Assembly: GCA_963809795.1 (NCBI GenBank)
Contig: CAWELN010000026.1
Coordinates: 53,140-117,139 of the forward strand
DNA from: DASUAS01 sp963809795
GTDB lineage: Bacteria; Actinomycetota; Acidimicrobiia; IMCC26256; DASPTH01
Reading direction: 5' to 3'
Length of the DNA: 64,000 nt
Part shown: positions 44,680 through 53,791 of the stretch, one piece after another
Numbering within the stretch: the first letter of the stretch is position 1
Layout of the letters: each line of letters begins with the position of its first letter
Translations under genes and position numbers: made by a program
The notes under the pieces: model-generated
Seen by the model: only the letters and a program-made list of their open reading frames with translations
Told to the model about the DNA's origin: nothing
Databases searched by the model: none

Positions 44680-44997
44680 TTACGAAGCGACGGGTGCCAG
44701 ACCGTGGGTGATCGCCGTCGGCTCGGACAGCACCTCGAAGCGGCGAACCGTGATGTCCACCAAGGCGGGGTTCGCGGCCACCTGCGCGAACAGATCCGAG
44801 GCCAGGTAGGTGTCCAACGCCGCACCGTTCTCGAAGGTGTAGACGCCGCCGTACACACCGCTCGCCCGATCCGCCAGCCAGACCTTGGACACGAGGCCGG
44901 GCACCGCCGCGAACGCCGGGGCGATGTCGTCGCACATCTTCCGGTAGTCGGCTTCGGTCACGCCCTCGAGCGAGAAGTTGATCACGAGTATCTCCAC
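44680..44997 (-). CDS. YdhR-family dimeric alpha/beta-barrel protein
   Basis: A 105-residue protein from a GTG at 44997 with GGAGG upstream. VEILVINFSLEGVTEADYRK, PGLVSKVWLADRASGVYGGV and FENGAALDTYLASDLF match the YdhR putative mono-oxygenase family, small ferredoxin-like folds that dimerise. The reading frame is open far upstream without homology. Probably co-transcribed with the following regulator gene. Confidence 0.8.
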   Translation of the reverse strand: MEILVINFSLEGVTEADYRKMCDDIAPAFAAVPGLVSKVWLADRASGVYGGVYTFENGAALDTYLASDLFAQVAANPALVDITVRRFEVLSEPTAITHGLAPVAS

Positions 44998-45154
44998 CAG
45001 TTGCCTCCAGGTCCGTGGCGACGCGCCGCCGCCGTCACCACAGCATGAGCCGACACTCACGAACCTGGATGAGGACAACATGATGATTCGCGCCTGATCG
45101 CCACCGGGGGCCCAGACGCCGAGGCGAATCCTGAGTCTGCAACCGCCCTCCACC

Positions 45155-46132
45155 TCAACCGGTGAACGACGGTGCGAGCACGATCGGCGCCGTCGATGGG
45201 GGCGCGCATCCCGACGTCGCAGCATGAGGGTCGATCGAGTCGCCGAGGTCATAGGCGAAGTACGGATCGTCCCCGGCGGCGAGGAACGGCGCGGCGGTCG
45301 CGGCCGCGGTGTTCCCGGCGACGAAGCGGTCGAGGAACGCCTCGGGGGTTCCATCCGGGAAGACCGGTGCCGTGTCGTGGGTACCGGTCGGGTCGGTGAC
45401 GAACGCCTTGGGCGGCCCGAGTTGCGCGAACGCCGACGCCGCGGCGTCGTGCGGGGTGACGACGTCGAGGCATCCGCTCCAGAAGTACGTGGCGATCGGC
45501 CGTGACCAGTCATAGACACCGGTCACCGGCAAGCCTGCCGCAGTCGGCAGCGGGAACCCTTTGATGATCTCCATCGCGCGAATGCGGCCGTCGGTGCAGC
45601 AGGTGTTGAAGAACAAGAGGCCGGTGACCGCACCGCTCGACGTACCCACCAAGCCCACACGAGCGGGGTCGAGGAGTCCCGAAAGGGCGTTGCCCGGCGC
45701 GGCGCTGAGGGAGAGCAGGCTCGTGAGCACGAAGCTCACGTCAGCCGGTTGGTGGTAGACGTCGAGCGCCACGGCCGGGTCGGTGGTAGAGAACCCCGGG
45801 GCGTTCGTGCACGGAAAATCGAGCGCGACACCTACATAGCCCCGCGCCGCAAGTGCGGCCGCGTCGGTCTTCGCCACCGCACGTTGCGATGCACCACTGC
45901 CCGGCCCCACCAGCACCACCGGTGACGGCTCCGTCGTGCCCGGGGTCACGACGGTCACGTTCAGAGCCCGATCGGTCGCCCCGGTGCACGGAGTGGAGCG
46001 GGTCGAATCCACGAACGTGTAGCTCGTCGTCGCCGGAGCGGCCTGCGACGTCTGCGCCGCCGCGGTCGCATGAGCCGCAAGGACCGGCGCCGTGACGGCG
46101 ACCAACGAGAGCAAGACGGTGCTCCGGCGCAC
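45155..46132 (-). CDS. Secreted alpha/beta hydrolase
   Basis: An exported esterase or lipase-like protein of about 325 residues. The N-terminus has a basic stretch and a hydrophobic signal (VLLSLVAVTAPVLAAHATA). Two Cys in the first 60 mature residues may pair. PVVLVGPGSGASQRAVA resembles the oxyanion strand; nucleophile elbow GLVGTSSGAVTG (Ser); a candidate His is in DPTGTHDTAP. It resembles platelet-activating-factor acetylhydrolase/chlorophyllase-like hydrolases. The GTG at 46132 lacks a good ribosome site; a GTG at 46159 is an alternative. Confidence 0.7.
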   Translation of the reverse strand: MRRSTVLLSLVAVTAPVLAAHATAAAQTSQAAPATTSYTFVDSTRSTPCTGATDRALNVTVVTPGTTEPSPVVLVGPGSGASQRAVAKTDAAALAARGYVGVALDFPCTNAPGFSTTDPAVALDVYHQPADVSFVLTSLLSLSAAPGNALSGLLDPARVGLVGTSSGAVTGLLFFNTCCTDGRIRAMEIIKGFPLPTAAGLPVTGVYDWSRPIATYFWSGCLDVVTPHDAAASAFAQLGPPKAFVTDPTGTHDTAPVFPDGTPEAFLDRFVAGNTAAATAAPFLAAGDDPYFAYDLGDSIDPHAATSGCAPPSTAPIVLAPSFTG

Positions 46133-46164
46133 CCCGCCACGCCGATGGCGGCCGACCACCGAGC

Positions 46165-47799
46165 TCAGCGAACAGGCGCCGGGTCGTGTGCGACTCCGCC
46201 GAACTCGAAACCTTCGTACCCCGAGTCCCTGACCGCGTCGCAGCGCTCGCGATAGCTCGGTTGCCCGCCCGCGTAGGGCATCACCACCCGGGGCTTCCCG
46301 GGGACGTTCGCGCCCACGTACCAAGAGTTCGCCCGCCCGAACAGCGAGTGTCGGCCAACCTCGGCGACGTGTTCCACCCAAGCGTCCTGCGCCTCCTCGG
46401 TGGCCTCGACGCGGCTCCAGCCGTGCTCGCGCACGTACTCGATGCAGTCGGCGATCCAATCCACGTGGTGCTCGATGGCCACCGGCATGTTCATGAGCAC
46501 CGAGGGGCTGCCGGGTCCGGTGATCGTGAACAGGTTGGGAAACCCCGCGACCTGGATGCCGAGCATCGTGCGTGGTCCGTCCGCCCAGGCGTCGGCCAGC
46601 GGGACGCCACCACTGCCTCGAACGTCGATGCGCAGCAGCGGACCGGTCATGGCGTCGAAACCCGTCGCGAACACGATGGCGTCGAGCTCGTAGTCCGCCA
46701 CCGCCGTGCGGAGGCCACTCGCGGTGATCGACTCGATGGGCGTCTCGCTGATGTCGACCAGACGAACGTTGTCGCGGTTGAACGCCTCGTAGTAGTCGGT
46801 GTCGATCGGCGGCCGCTTGGCCCCATACGGATAGCCCTTGGGGCAGAGCAGCTCGGCGGTGTGCGGATCCTCGACCGTCTCACGGATCTTGTTGCGGATG
46901 AACTCGGACGCGATCTCATTCGCTTCGGGATCACTGAGCAGATCCGAGAAACCACCCCACAAGAACTTGAATCCGCCCTCCGCCCAGAGTCCGTGGAGAA
47001 TCGCTTCGCGCTCTTCGGCCGAGACGCTCATCGTCGTACGGTCGATCGGAGAGAACGGGAAGCCCGCGAACGACGTGCGGGTCGCCGCGAAGATCTCGTC
47101 GTAGTTTCTCTTGATCCGGGCCTGGTCCTCGTCCAGGAACCCGCCGTGCCGGGCGGGGAGGCTGAAGTTCGGCGTCCTTTGGAAGACGGTGAGCTGATCG
47201 GCCTGGGCCGCGATCGGAGGAGTGGCCTGGATGCCGCTCGAGCCCGTGCCGATGAGCCCGACGCGCTTCCCCGTGAAGTCGACGCCCTCCCGCGGCCACG
47301 TCGCCGTGAAGTACACGTCACCGTCGAAGCCGTCGAGACCCGGTATGTCGGGCGCGATCGGGGCCGACAGGCATCCGACCGCCGTGACGAGAAAGCGCGC
47401 AGTGAGCGTCTGGTCGTGCTCGGTGCGGATCTCCCAGCGGTTCGCTGAGTCGTCGAACGTGGCCGCGGTCACGCGGGTGGAGAGCTGGATGTCGCGTCGG
47501 AGATCGAAGCGATCAGCAACGTGGTTGAGGTACCGCTCGATCTCGGGTTGTTCCGGGTACCGACCCGACCACTTCCACTCGTCGGCCAGCTCGCGGGAGA
47601 ACGAGTAGCAGTAGTAGTAGCTCTCGGAGTCGCACCGCGCGCCGGGATAGCGATTCCAGTACCACGTGCCACCGACGCCATCGCCGGCCTCGACGACGCG
47701 AACCCTCATGTTCAAGTCGTCGCGCAACTTGTGGAGCGCGTAGAGACCGGCGAAGCCCGCACCGATCACGACTGCGTCGAAGTCGAAGTGATCATCCAT
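46165..47799 (-). CDS. Baeyer-Villiger-type flavin monooxygenase
   Basis: A 544-residue FAD/NADPH enzyme of the cyclohexanone/phenylacetone monooxygenase type. FAD fold VVIGAGFAGLYALHKL, then GVGGTWYWNRYPGARCD (the BVMO GGTWxxxxYPG signature), NADPH fold GLIGTGSSGIQA, and ATG-type FATGFDAMTG. The fingerprint FxGxxxHxxxWP reads FDGDVYFTATWP, so Phe replaces His. It should insert oxygen next to a ketone or oxidise a heteroatom, but the substrate is unknown. The start is divergent from the giant secreted gene across 272 bases that hold no clear motif. Confidence 0.9.
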   Translation of the reverse strand: MDDHFDFDAVVIGAGFAGLYALHKLRDDLNMRVRVVEAGDGVGGTWYWNRYPGARCDSESYYYCYSFSRELADEWKWSGRYPEQPEIERYLNHVADRFDLRRDIQLSTRVTAATFDDSANRWEIRTEHDQTLTARFLVTAVGCLSAPIAPDIPGLDGFDGDVYFTATWPREGVDFTGKRVGLIGTGSSGIQATPPIAAQADQLTVFQRTPNFSLPARHGGFLDEDQARIKRNYDEIFAATRTSFAGFPFSPIDRTTMSVSAEEREAILHGLWAEGGFKFLWGGFSDLLSDPEANEIASEFIRNKIRETVEDPHTAELLCPKGYPYGAKRPPIDTDYYEAFNRDNVRLVDISETPIESITASGLRTAVADYELDAIVFATGFDAMTGPLLRIDVRGSGGVPLADAWADGPRTMLGIQVAGFPNLFTITGPGSPSVLMNMPVAIEHHVDWIADCIEYVREHGWSRVEATEEAQDAWVEHVAEVGRHSLFGRANSWYVGANVPGKPRVVMPYAGGQPSYRERCDAVRDSGYEGFEFGGVAHDPAPVR

Positions 47800-48343
47800 G
47801 TGACATGCTCGTGCGGGACATCGATCGGCCGTGTGACGGAACGCGCCATGTTCCTACAGTCCGGTGCATCGTGCAACGAACGTGGTTCCTCCCCGCACCG
47901 TCGACCGAGAGGAGCGGCTCGGCGACGGCGCGTGGTCGCCCGCTCGTCGAGGTCTCGGAGTGCTTCCTCTTGTGCGCGGCTGCAGCTGCTTTGCCGTATC
48001 AGCGGCCGCACCTGACACCTCCTTGGAGTCAGTAGGTCAGTAGTCCGAGATCAGCGCTGGTAGGACGACCAATGACCGAGAAGCCCCCGCCCTGTTTCGC
48101 AGGCCGAACGACCATGACGCGCCGCGTCCGGTACTCCGTGATGGCGGCGGTCGCTGCCCTGGCAGGTCTCGTGCTGCCGTTGGCCAGCCCAGACGACTCC
48201 AGCGGCGGCGGCCGGCCCGTGCGGGCCGCCGGTGGTGAACGCGATCGCCTGCGAGAACACCCTGCCCGGGCACTCCGGCCAGCGACTGGCAGATCTCCGG
48301 GTCCGGGTCAGCGACGATCCAGGGGTTCGCCACCGCGATCAGC

Positions 48344-49816
48344 GTGCAGCCGGGCGACACGGTGCAGTTCAAGATCAACACGCCGTCGACGAACTACCAC
48401 TTCGACATCCTTCGGTTGGGCTACTACCAGGGCAACGGTGCCCGAAAGGTGGCGGCGGGGCTGAGGCCGTCAGTGTCGTTGCCGCAGACCCAACCCGCGT
48501 GCCGGACCGACTCGCAGCCAACTGGTCTGATCGACTGCGGGAACTGGGGGGTGTCGGCGTCGTGGACGGTGCCGACGACGGCGGTCTCGGGCGTGTACAT
48601 CGCGCACCTGGTCCGTGACGACGCCTCGGGCGGCAGCCACATCGTGTTCGTCGTGCGGAACGACTCGAGCCACTCGGACATCATCTACCAGACCTCCGAC
48701 GAGACGTGGCAGGCCTACAACAGCTACGGCGGCAACAGCCTGTACCAGTGCGCGTCGAACTGCCCGCCCGGTAGTCCGGACGCGTACAAGGGCGCCTCGA
48801 AGGTGTCGTACAACCGGCCGTTCCACACCGCGGACGACGACCAGGGCGGTCGGAGCTGGTTGATGTACGCCGAGTATCCGATGATCCGGTTCCTGGAGGC
48901 GAACGGGTACGACGTCTCCTACACGACGGGTATGGACGTGGCGACCTCGACCGGAGGATCGCTGCTGACCAACCACAAGATCTTCATGTCGTCCGGGCAC
49001 GACGAGTACTGGACCGGCTCGCAGCGGGCCAACGTCGAGGCGGCCCGGGACCACGGGGTGAACCTGGCGTTCTTCAGTGGCAACGAGGTGTTCTGGAAGA
49101 CCCGGACCGAGCCGAGCATCGACGGGAGCAGCACCCCGAACCGCACCCTGGTCTGCTACAAGGAGACCCACTACAACGGGGTGGTCGACCCGCAGGACCC
49201 GTCGACCTGGACCGGGACCTGGGAGGACCCACGGTTCAGCCCACCGGGCGATGGCGGCCGGCCGCAGAACGCGCTGACCGGGCAGTTGTTCGTGGTCAAC
49301 AGCGGCACCACCGACATCAAGGTGCCGGCGCAGTACGCCAAGCTGCGGTTCTGGCGGAACACGTCGGTGGCCAGCCTGACCGCGGGGCAGTCGGCGACGC
49401 TGGGTCAGGGCGACGGGACGCTGGGCTACGAGTGGGACACCGATCCCGACAACGGGTTCCGCCCCAGCGGAGCTGTTCGACCTGTCGTCGACGACCTCCA
49501 CGTCGGCGGAGGTCTTCACCGACTACGGCAGCACCGTCACGGAGAACGGCACCGCCACCCACCACTTGTCGCTGTACCGCGCCCCCAGCGGGGCGCTGGT
49601 GTTCGGCGCGGGCACCGTGCAGTGGTCGTGGGGGCTCGACAGCGCGGGCGGCACACCGGACCGGAACATGCAACAGGCCACCGTGAACCTGTTCGCCGAC
49701 ATGGGTGCGCAGCCGTATGCACTGATCTCCGGGCTGACCGTAGCCACCGCGTCGACCGACACGACCGCGCCGACCTCGACGATCACGTCCCCATCGGGCG
49801 GCGCGACCATCGGTGA
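48344..49816 (+). CDS. Fragment: N,N-dimethylformamidase-beta-like domain
   Basis: The part of the giant gene readable from 48344 to about 49463: VQPGDTVQFKINTPSTNYHF, ILRLGYYQGNGARKVA, VSGVYIAHLVRDDASG, the MSSGHDEYWTGSQR segment, and NLAFFSGNEVFWKTR. These match the large-subunit C-terminal domain of N,N-dimethylformamidase and its many secreted relatives. After a CCCC run near 49463 the frame is lost; the true continuation (the AELFDLSSTTST stretch) is in the next frame. Function of secreted members is not established. Confidence 0.6.
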   Translation: MQPGDTVQFKINTPSTNYHFDILRLGYYQGNGARKVAAGLRPSVSLPQTQPACRTDSQPTGLIDCGNWGVSASWTVPTTAVSGVYIAHLVRDDASGGSHIVFVVRNDSSHSDIIYQTSDETWQAYNSYGGNSLYQCASNCPPGSPDAYKGASKVSYNRPFHTADDDQGGRSWLMYAEYPMIRFLEANGYDVSYTTGMDVATSTGGSLLTNHKIFMSSGHDEYWTGSQRANVEAARDHGVNLAFFSGNEVFWKTRTEPSIDGSSTPNRTLVCYKETHYNGVVDPQDPSTWTGTWEDPRFSPPGDGGRPQNALTGQLFVVNSGTTDIKVPAQYAKLRFWRNTSVASLTAGQSATLGQGDGTLGYEWDTDPDNGFRPSGAVRPVVDDLHVGGGLHRLRQHRHGERHRHPPLVAVPRPQRGAGVRRGHRAVVVGARQRGRHTGPEHATGHREPVRRHGCAAVCTDLRADRSHRVDRHDRADLDDHVPIGRRDHR

Positions 49817-52800
49817 CGGCGCCAAGATCACCATCAGCGGCACCGCGGCAGACACCGGTGGCGTGGTCGCCGGCGTCGAGGTCTCCACCGACGGCGGCGC
49901 CACCTGGCACCCGGCCAGCGGGACGACGAGCTGGACCTACAGCTGGGTGGCGCACGGCAACCCGAGTGTGACCATCAAGTCCCGGGCGGTCGACGACAGC
50001 GGCAACATCGAGACGCCGTCCGCGGGGTCCTCGGTCAACATCGGCTGCACCTGCTCGATCTGGGGCACCGGGGCGACCCCGGGCACCAGCGACTCCGGGA
50101 GCGCCACCCCGGTCGAGGTCGGGGTCAAGTTCACCTCGGACATCTCGGGCTTCGTGAGCGGTATCCGGTTCTACAAGAGCGCCGCCAACACCGGCACCCA
50201 CATCGGGAACCTGTGGACCGCGTCCGGGACGAAGCTGGCATCGGCCACCTTCACCGGCGAGACCGCCTCCGGCTGGCAGTCCGTCACCTTCGCGAGCCCG
50301 GTGCTGATCAACCCGAACACGACGTACGTGGCCTCCTACTTCGCCCCGGTCGGGCACACCGCCCAGGACGAGGCGTACATGTACCCGAACCCCTCACCGA
50401 GTCCGGACCTGTACAGCCGCGTCGACAGTCCTCCGCTGCACGCGCTGCGCAACACGAACGGCACGGTGAACGGGCTGTTCCAGAACAGCAGCACGAGCAC
50501 CTTCCCGACGGGCAGCCTGAACGCGCGGAACTACTGGGTCGACGTGATGTTCACCCTGAACACCGGACCGGCGACCGCGCCCGGAGCGCCGACGAGCGTG
50601 ACCGGAACACCCGGGAACGCGTCGGCGGTCGTGTCCTGGACGGCGCCGTCGGACGGTGGCAGTCCGATCACGAAGTACACGGTCACGCCGTTCATCGGGA
50701 CGACCGCGCAGACACCGACCACGGTGACCGGCACCCCACCGGCGACGAGCACCACCGTGGGCGGGCTGACCAACGGCACCGCCTACACCTTCACCGTGAC
50801 CGCCACCAACGCGGTCGGCACCGGACCGGCCTCCGCGGCCTCGAACCCGGTCACCCCGGCGGCCATCAGCTGCAGCGCGTGCACGATCTTCCCGGCGTCG
50901 GTGACCCCCGTGAGCGATGACGAGGGCGACCCCTCGTCGACCGAGCTGGGGGTGAAGTTCACGTCGGACGTGAACGGGCTGATCAAGGGGATCCGCTTCT
51001 ACAAGGGCGCGGCCAACACCGGCACCCACATCGGGAGCCTGTGGACCGCGTCCGGGACGAAGCTGGCGTCGGCGACCTTCACCGGCGAGACCGCTTCGGG
51101 CTGGCAGCAGGTCAACTTCGCGACGCCGGTGCCGATCACCGCGAACACCGTCTACGTCGCCTCGTACTTCGCACCGGCCGGGCACTACGCCGGAGACGGC
51201 GGCTACCTCGCCGCCTCGGGCGTGGACAACGCGCCCCTGCACGCCCTGAAGGACGGCGTCAGCGGAGGCAACGGCATCTACCGGTACGGCACCGCCAGCG
51301 GTTTCCCCAACCTCACCTTCAACTCCGAGAACTACTGGGTCGACGTCGTGTTCTCCACCGGGCCGGCGACCGCGCCCACGGCGCCGACCGGTGCGACCGC
51401 AACGGCCGGTGCCGGCTCGGCGCAGGTGAGCTGGACCGCGCCCTCCGACGGCGGCAGCCCGATCACGAGCTACACGGTCACGCCGTTCATCGGGACGACC
51501 GCCCAGGCACCGACCACCGTGACCGGGAGCCCACCCGCGACCAGCACCACCGTCACCGGGCTGACCAACGGCACCGCCTACACCTTCACCGTGACCGCCA
51601 CCAACGCGGTCGGCACCGGACCCGCCTCCACCCCGTCGAACTCGATCACGCCGACCGCACCAACCGCACCCGCCGCCCCGACCGCCGTCACCGCGACGCC
51701 TGGCAACGCATCGGCGCAGGTGAGCTGGACCGCGCCCGCGAACGGCGGCAGTGCCATCACCAGCTACACGGTCACGCCGTTCATCGGGACGACCGCCCAG
51801 ACACCGACCACCGTGACCGGCACCCCACCCGCGACCACCGCCACCGTCACCGGGCTGACCAACGGCACCGCCTACACCTTCACCGTGACCGCCACCAACG
51901 CGATCGGCACCGGACCCGCCTCCGCCGCCGTCGAACTCGGTCACTCCGGGCGCACCGACCGCACCCGCCGCGCCGACCGGCGTGACCGCGACGGCCGGCA
52001 ACGCGTCGGCGCAGGTGAGCTGGACCGCGCCCGCGAACGGCGGCAGCGCGATCACCAAGTACACGGTCACGCCGTTCATCGGGACGACCGCGCAGACACC
52101 GACCACCGTGACCGGCACCCCACCGGCGACGAGCACGACCGTCACCGGGCTGACCAACGGCACCGCCTACACCTTCACCGTGACCGCCACCAACGCGATC
52201 GGCACCGGACCCGCCTCCACCCCGTCGAACCCGGTCACCCCCTCGTCCACCAGTTGCAGCGCGTGCACGATCTGGGCGGCGTCGGCGACGCCGACGGCCG
52301 CGGACGAGGGCGACCCGTCCTCGGTCGAGCTCGGGGTGAAGTTCACGTCGGACCTGAACGGGGTGATCAAGGGGATCCGCTTCTACAAGAGCGCGGCCAA
52401 CACCGGCACCCACATCGGGAACCTGTGGACCGCGTCCGGGACGAAGCTGGCATCGGCGACGTTCACCGGCGAGACCGCTTCGGGCTGGCAGCAGGTCAAC
52501 TTCGCGACCGCGGTGCCGGTGACTGCCGGAACCGTGTACGTCGCCTCGTACTTCGCGCCGGCCGGGCACTACGCGGGAGACGGCGGCTACTTCGCCGCCT
52601 CGGGCGTGGACAACGCGCCCCTGCACGCGCTGAAAGACGGTGTCAGCGGAGGCGACGGCGTCTACGTCTACGGGAGTGCCAGCGGCTTCCCCAACCTCAC
52701 CTTCAACTCGGAGAACTACTGGGTCGACGCCGTGTTCTCCACCGGGCCGGCGACCGTGCCCACGGCGCCGACCAATGTGACCGCGACCGCCGCCAACGCG

Positions 52801-52865
52801 TCGGCGCAAGTGTCCTGGACCGCGCCCGTCGGACGGTGGCAGCCCGCTCACCAGCTACACGGTGA
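49566..52865 (+). CDS. Fragment: Ig-like domain, DUF4082 D1-D2 and FN3 1-3
   Basis: Meaningful from before 49566 to about 51930. It finishes the formamidase-like domain (WSWGLDSAG), then an Ig-like domain (TSTITSPSGGATIGDGAKI), DUF4082 module D1 (50044-50565; VGVKFTSDISGFVSGIRFYK), FN3-1, D2 (50868-51360), FN3-2 and FN3-3. Past 51930 an inserted C throws the frame into Arg-rich nonsense up to 52865. Confidence 0.6.
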   Translation: MSLYRAPSGALVFGAGTVQWSWGLDSAGGTPDRNMQQATVNLFADMGAQPYALISGLTVATASTDTTAPTSTITSPSGGATIGDGAKITISGTAADTGGVVAGVEVSTDGGATWHPASGTTSWTYSWVAHGNPSVTIKSRAVDDSGNIETPSAGSSVNIGCTCSIWGTGATPGTSDSGSATPVEVGVKFTSDISGFVSGIRFYKSAANTGTHIGNLWTASGTKLASATFTGETASGWQSVTFASPVLINPNTTYVASYFAPVGHTAQDEAYMYPNPSPSPDLYSRVDSPPLHALRNTNGTVNGLFQNSSTSTFPTGSLNARNYWVDVMFTLNTGPATAPGAPTSVTGTPGNASAVVSWTAPSDGGSPITKYTVTPFIGTTAQTPTTVTGTPPATSTTVGGLTNGTAYTFTVTATNAVGTGPASAASNPVTPAAISCSACTIFPASVTPVSDDEGDPSSTELGVKFTSDVNGLIKGIRFYKGAANTGTHIGSLWTASGTKLASATFTGETASGWQQVNFATPVPITANTVYVASYFAPAGHYAGDGGYLAASGVDNAPLHALKDGVSGGNGIYRYGTASGFPNLTFNSENYWVDVVFSTGPATAPTAPTGATATAGAGSAQVSWTAPSDGGSPITSYTVTPFIGTTAQAPTTVTGSPPATSTTVTGLTNGTAYTFTVTATNAVGTGPASTPSNSITPTAPTAPAAPTAVTATPGNASAQVSWTAPANGGSAITSYTVTPFIGTTAQTPTTVTGTPPATTATVTGLTNGTAYTFTVTATNAIGTGPASAAVELGHSGRTDRTRRADRRDRDGRQRVGAGELDRARERRQRDHQVHGHAVHRDDRADTDHRDRHPTGDEHDRHRADQRHRLHLHRDRHQRDRHRTRLHPVEPGHPLVHQLQRVHDLGGVGDADGRGRGRPVLGRARGEVHVGPERGDQGDPLLQERGQHRHPHREPVDRVRDEAGIGDVHRRDRFGLAAGQLRDRGAGDCRNRVRRLVLRAGRALRGRRRLLRRLGRGQRAPARAERRCQRRRRRLRLRECQRLPQPHLQLGELLGRRRVLHRAGDRAHGADQCDRDRRQRVGASVLDRARRTVAARSPATR

Positions 52866-53136
52866 CCCCGTTCATCGGGACGACCGCCCAGACACCGACC
52901 ACCGTGACCGGCAGCCCACCCGCGACCACCACCACGGTCACCGGGCTGACCAACGGCACCGCCTACACCTTCACCGTGACCGCCACCAACGCCGTCGGCA
53001 CCGGACCCGCCTCCGCCCCGTCGAGCGCGGTCACGCCGACCGCACCGACCGCGCCCGGGGCCCCGACCGCCGTCAACGCGCTCGCCGGTGCCGGCTCGGC
53101 GCAGGTGTCCTGGACCGCGCCGTCGAACGGCGGTAG
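51982..53136 (+). CDS. Fragment: FN3-4, DUF4082 D3 and start of FN3-5
   Basis: In the frame following the insertion near 51930. Carries FN3-4 (ATAGNASAQVSWTAPANGG), then DUF4082 module D3 (52252-52742; LGVKFTSDLNGVIKGIRFYK) and the first strand of FN3-5. The frame is lost at an extra C near 52826, after AQVSWTAP. Confidence 0.55.
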   Translation: MTATAGNASAQVSWTAPANGGSAITKYTVTPFIGTTAQTPTTVTGTPPATSTTVTGLTNGTAYTFTVTATNAIGTGPASTPSNPVTPSSTSCSACTIWAASATPTAADEGDPSSVELGVKFTSDLNGVIKGIRFYKSAANTGTHIGNLWTASGTKLASATFTGETASGWQQVNFATAVPVTAGTVYVASYFAPAGHYAGDGGYFAASGVDNAPLHALKDGVSGGDGVYVYGSASGFPNLTFNSENYWVDAVFSTGPATVPTAPTNVTATAANASAQVSWTAPVGRWQPAHQLHGDPVHRDDRPDTDHRDRQPTRDHHHGHRADQRHRLHLHRDRHQRRRHRTRLRPVERGHADRTDRARGPDRRQRARRCRLGAGVLDRAVERR

Positions 53137-53791
53137 TGCGATCACCAAGTACACGGTCACGCCGTTCATCGGGACGACCGCGCAGACACCGACGACCGTG
53201 ACCGGCAGCCCACCGGCGACCAGCACCACGGTCACCGGGCTCACCAACGGCACCGCCTACACCTTCACCGTGACCGCCACCAACGCGATCGGCACCGGAC
53301 CCGCCTCCGCCGCGTCGAACGCCGTCACCCCGACCGGGCCGACCGCGCCCGCCGCGCCGACCGCCGTCACCGCGACGGCCGGCAATGCGTCGGCGCAGGT
53401 GAGCTGGACCGCGCCCGCGAACGGCGGCAGCGCGATCACCAGCTACACGGTCACCCCGTTCATCGGGACGACCGCGCAGACACCGGCCACCGTGACCGGC
53501 AGCCCACCGGCGACCAGCACGACGGTGACCGGGCTGACCAACGGCACCGCCTACACCTTCACCGTGACCGCCACCAACGCGATCGGCACCGGACCCGCCT
53601 CCGCCGCCGTCGAACGCGGTCACGCCGACCGCACCGACCGCGCCCGTGGCCCCGACCGGCGTGACGGCCACGGCCGGCAACGCGTCGGCGCAAGTGAGCT
53701 GGACCGCGCCCGTCGAACGGCGGCAGCGCGATCACCAGCTACACGGTCACCCCGTTCATCGGGACGACCGCCCAGACACCGACCACCGTGA
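52862..53791 (+). CDS. Fragment: FN3-5 to FN3-7
   Basis: Continues FN3-5 from TPFIGTTAQTPTTVTG, followed by FN3-6 (PTAVNALAGAGSAQVSW) and FN3-7. The frame is lost at an extra C near 53609; a short middle-frame stretch (53646-53710) holds the start of FN3-8 before yet another extra C. Confidence 0.55.
   Translation: MTPFIGTTAQTPTTVTGSPPATTTTVTGLTNGTAYTFTVTATNAVGTGPASAPSSAVTPTAPTAPGAPTAVNALAGAGSAQVSWTAPSNGGSAITKYTVTPFIGTTAQTPTTVTGSPPATSTTVTGLTNGTAYTFTVTATNAIGTGPASAASNAVTPTGPTAPAAPTAVTATAGNASAQVSWTAPANGGSAITSYTVTPFIGTTAQTPATVTGSPPATSTTVTGLTNGTAYTFTVTATNAIGTGPASAAVERGHADRTDRARGPDRRDGHGRQRVGASELDRARRTAAARSPATRSPRSSGRPPRHRPP

Noticed and set aside
48012..48032. CTGAC/GTCAG inverted repeat before the giant gene
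   Set aside because: A five-base stem with an eleven-base loop is likely to occur by chance.
50394..52163. Gly/Arg-rich open frames opposite the FN3 repeats
   Set aside because: They repeat because the sense strand repeats; there are no start signals or families.
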